DNA of 64,000 nt. It comes from Neorhizobium galegae (lineage in GTDB: Bacteria > Pseudomonadota > Alphaproteobacteria > Rhizobiales > Rhizobiaceae). The stretch is taken from the NCBI RefSeq assembly GCF_017877055.1, contig NZ_JAGIPG010000001.1, forward strand, positions 1,240,001-1,304,000, written 5' to 3'. Below the pieces are notes generated by a model. That model was not told where the DNA came from, did no database searches, and saw only the letters and a program-made list of their open reading frames with translations. Shown here one piece after another: positions 62,012 to 64,000 of the stretch; within the stretch, counting starts at the first letter, position 1; each line of letters starts with the position of its first letter. The translations under genes and the position numbers were made by a program.

Positions 62012-63307
62012 TTACGGCATCAGGTCCTGGCCCTGGTCCTGGGCGGCTTTCAGCGTTGCGACCGGATCGCCCTTGCCGAAGACGGCTTCGCGCACCGAGT
62101 CCATCATCATCTTCTCGACCTGGCGGTAGTTCGGGCCGGGGAAGGCGACGTTGGCCGTGAGACGGTTCAGCTGTTCCAGGTTGGCGCGGAACATCGGATT
62201 TTCCTTGACCCACGGGCCGAGATAGTTCGGGTCGTCGACGATATCGAGACGCAGCGGCAGGTAGCCGATCTTGCTGGTGATGACCGTATAGGCTTCCTTG
62301 CTCGTCAGATACTTGAGGAGTTCGTAAGCCGCACGCTGCTTGACCGGGTCCTTGCTGAAGACGAACAGTGCGCTGCCGGAATTGGTCGGAGCGGTCGGCT
62401 TTTCGCCGAAGGACGGCATCGGGGCGATGCGCAGATCGAACTTGCCTTGGGCGGCCTTCTTGTAGGAGCCAAGCACCGCAGTCGTATAGACGAACATCCC
62501 GAGATTGCCGGCTGCAAAAGTATCCGAGCCGCTGGCCGGATCGATCCTGGCATGGGCGCCGCTATCGACCATGTCGCGCAGCATCTTGACGGCCTCGGCA
62601 GCATTCTTGTCCGCGTAAGTGAGCTTGTTGCCGTCGCGCACCCTGCCGCCGTTCGACATGACGATCGCCTGGTAGACGAAAGTGCCGTCGCTCGGGCCGT
62701 AAGCGCCCGGGAAGAAGCCGTTCTTGCCGGTCTTTTCCTTGATCGCCTTGCCGGCGATGTTGACGTCGGCCCAGGTCTTGGGCGGGTTGTTCGCGTCCAG
62801 ACCTGCCTGCTTGAAGAGGTCGCCGTTGTAATAAAGGACGGGCGTCGAGAAAGTGTAGGCGAGACCATAGGTCTTGCCGTCTACCTTGCCGAGTTCGAGA
62901 CCTTTGGGGATCATGCCGGCGAGATGGTCCTTCAGTTCAGCCGGTTTCACCATGTCCTCAAGCGCATTGCCGCCGAGGTCGGATGCGATGAAGATCAGGT
63001 CGCGGAAGGTCAGCTGGGCGACGTCCGGCTGCTTGCCGGCGACGATATCTGCCTGGACGCGGTTGATGATCTCGTTCGACGGCACGGCGACCGTCTCGAC
63101 CTTCACGTTCGGGAATTTCTTCTCGAAGCCGGCGATCAGTTCCTTGGTGGCCTCGGAGCCGATGCCGGCGGACGCGAGGTTGTAGTTGTAGAAGCTGATC
63201 GTGACCGGCTTGTCGACCGTGGCGGGCATTTCGGCGAAAGCGCCGAAGGGAAACATCGAGGCGGCGGTGAGCGTCGCCAGAAGCTTGAGCGTGTTTCTGC
63301 GCAGCAT
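62012..63307 (-). CDS. ABC transporter substrate-binding protein, UgpB-like family 1
   Basis: A 431-aa periplasmic binding protein. The N-terminus MLRRNTLKLLATLTAASM has an RR pair and a hydrophobic core with likely cleavage after AFA (residue 25). Typical family-1 stretches: YNYNLASAGIGSEATKELI, VETVAVPSNEIINRVQADI and TNSGSALFVFSKDPVKQRAA. Lies between a metallophosphoesterase gene (22-bp gap) and two permeases; the phosphatase genes on both sides hint at a phosphorylated ligand such as a glycerophosphodiester, not proven. Confidence 0.9.
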   Translation of the reverse strand: MLRRNTLKLLATLTAASMFPFGAFAEMPATVDKPVTISFYNYNLASAGIGSEATKELIAGFEKKFPNVKVETVAVPSNEIINRVQADIVAGKQPDVAQLTFRDLIFIASDLGGNALEDMVKPAELKDHLAGMIPKGLELGKVDGKTYGLAYTFSTPVLYYNGDLFKQAGLDANNPPKTWADVNIAGKAIKEKTGKNGFFPGAYGPSDGTFVYQAIVMSNGGRVRDGNKLTYADKNAAEAVKMLRDMVDSGAHARIDPASGSDTFAAGNLGMFVYTTAVLGSYKKAAQGKFDLRIAPMPSFGEKPTAPTNSGSALFVFSKDPVKQRAAYELLKYLTSKEAYTVITSKIGYLPLRLDIVDDPNYLGPWVKENPMFRANLEQLNRLTANVAFPGPNYRQVEKMMMDSVREAVFGKGDPVATLKAAQDQGQDLMP

Positions 63308-63329
63308 TTTGCGTGTCTCCGGGTGAGGG

Positions 63330-64000
63330 TTATTCAGCGGCGACGGGCATTGCCCGGGCCATCAGAAGTTCGAGCGGATAGGTGTTGAGCTCGGCGCGAT
63401 CGGACGGCAGCGGCACGAAGGCCATGGTGAGGCCGGACGGACGGATGGTGCCGATGCCGAAGGAGGCGCCGCGCACCATGCGCAGGATGTCGGTGCGCAG
63501 GATGTCGGTGGCGGCGTGCTGGCCGGTGCCGACGACGACCGGGATGCCGTGCCAAACCGAGACGCGGTCGTGATGGATATGGCCGCTCAGGATGCCGATG
63601 ATGTTGCGGCCCTTCAGCAGTTCGCGAAAACGTTCCGACTGCGGGAAATGGATCGTCCGCCAGTGGGTGGCATCGGCTTCCTCGCCGAGTGCCGGCGGGT
63701 GGTGGACGACGATCAGCTTCGGCAGGTCGGGATGGCTGTCGAGCGTCGAGGCGAGCCAGTCGAACTGTTCCGGATCGATCGTGCCGCCGATCAGGCCGGG
63801 CGTCGTCGAGTCGATGGTGATGATGTGGATGCCGTCGATGATCGTGTCGTGGTCGTAGGGCGCATCCGGATCATGCGCCTCGATGCCCATGCCCTCGTAG
63901 AAGCCGGGGCGGGTGTCGTGATTGCCGAGCGCGTAGATGACAGGAACATCGATCCTGGCGTCGATGATCTCCTTCAGCCGGCGAAAACTTTCCGCATCGC
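63330..64000 (-). CDS. Metallophosphoesterase (partial, start beyond the window)
   Basis: C-terminal 220 or so residues of a calcineurin-like phosphoesterase (CpdA/Icc type). Reading leftward from the window edge it has VIYALGNHDTR (Asn-His-Asp metal site), LIVVHHPPALG and SGHIHHDRVSVW, covering the later metal-binding blocks; the first Asp-x-His block is outside. An in-frame ATG at 63890 is internal, since coding sequence runs on upstream to 64000. Possible substrates are cyclic nucleotides or phosphodiesters; it precedes the ABC binding-protein gene by 22 bp. Confidence 0.9.
   Translation of the reverse strand, partial: DAESFRRLKEIIDARIDVPVIYALGNHDTRPGFYEGMGIEAHDPDAPYDHDTIIDGIHIITIDSTTPGLIGGTIDPEQFDWLASTLDSHPDLPKLIVVHHPPALGEEADATHWRTIHFPQSERFRELLKGRNIIGILSGHIHHDRVSVWHGIPVVVGTGQHAATDILRTDILRMVRGASFGIGTIRPSGLTMAFVPLPSDRAELNTYPLELLMARAMPVAAE

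Noticed and set aside
60899..63388. 829-codon open frame on the plus strand opposite the ABC importer genes
   Set aside because: His/Arg/Asp-rich low-complexity translation typical of antisense shadows; the minus-strand genes carry all family motifs.

Overview
The window is GC-rich alphaproteobacterial DNA that looks like a Rhizobiaceae accessory replicon or catabolic island (Rhizobium/Agrobacterium/Ensifer type). The evidence is the gene set itself: frcBCA with a divergent ROK regulator, Agrobacterium-type uronate oxidation genes (udh, gli, gci, kdgD), many sugar ABC cassettes, a TRAP cassette, and a candidate RIME-like intergenic palindromic element. No rRNA, tRNA, CRISPR array, phage or transposase gene was seen.

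Layout. 1-1.2 kb: edge of a UgpC/MalK-type ATPase gene and a YihX-like HAD phosphatase. 1.8-6.4 kb: fructose-type importer frcACB and ROK repressor. 6.4-9.7 kb: RraA-like putative aldolase, L-arabinonate-type dehydratase, FCD-GntR regulator. 9.9-13.8 kb: OsmF/YehYXW osmolyte importer. 13.8-26.4 kb: a long leftward murein-recovery operon (murA paralogue, GlcNAc/MurNAc kinase, murQ, Dpp-type importer, AmiE-like serine hydrolase, anmK, DMT permease) with a divergent MurR/RpiR regulator. 26.4-40.0 kb: a methyltransferase, then a DeLey-Doudoroff type galactose/galactonate cluster around an IclR-SMP-30 fusion. 40.1-48.4 kb: LacI-controlled ABC cassette with an SGNH hydrolase, a FAD oxidoreductase and an unknown TIM-barrel-like protein. 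48.5-49.0 kb: msrA. 49.1-58.3 kb: complete oxidative uronate pathway with TRAP uptake and GntR control. 58.4-64 kb: HtrA-like protease, then an ABC importer cassette flanked by a tyrosine-phosphatase-family protein and a metallophosphoesterase.

How the genes work together. Most blocks are self-contained import, oxidation or dehydration, and aldol-cleavage routes. Uronate: TRAP import, Udh, Gli/Gci, KdgD, then 2-oxoglutarate semialdehyde dehydrogenase to 2-oxoglutarate. Galactose-type sugar: ABC import, SDR dehydrogenase, SMP-30 lactonase, MR/MLE dehydratase, DgoK, DgoA to pyruvate and glyceraldehyde-3-P. Murein: Dpp-type import, amidase-like hydrolase, AnmK and kinase, MurQ to GlcNAc-6-P and D-lactate.

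Regulatory sequence is unusually legible: palindromes can be assigned to the ROK, RpiR, IclR, LacI and two GntR regulators, several fused to recognisable -35/-10 elements. The most notable items are the murein operon with a full-length MurA, a repeated GGAATWTWTTATTCC motif that may tie a distant operon to the RpiR regulator, the IclR-SMP-30 fusion with a possible internal start, and the GntR motif that contains the -35 box of both uronate promoters. Functional statements are inferred from sequence motifs and context; no database search was possible.
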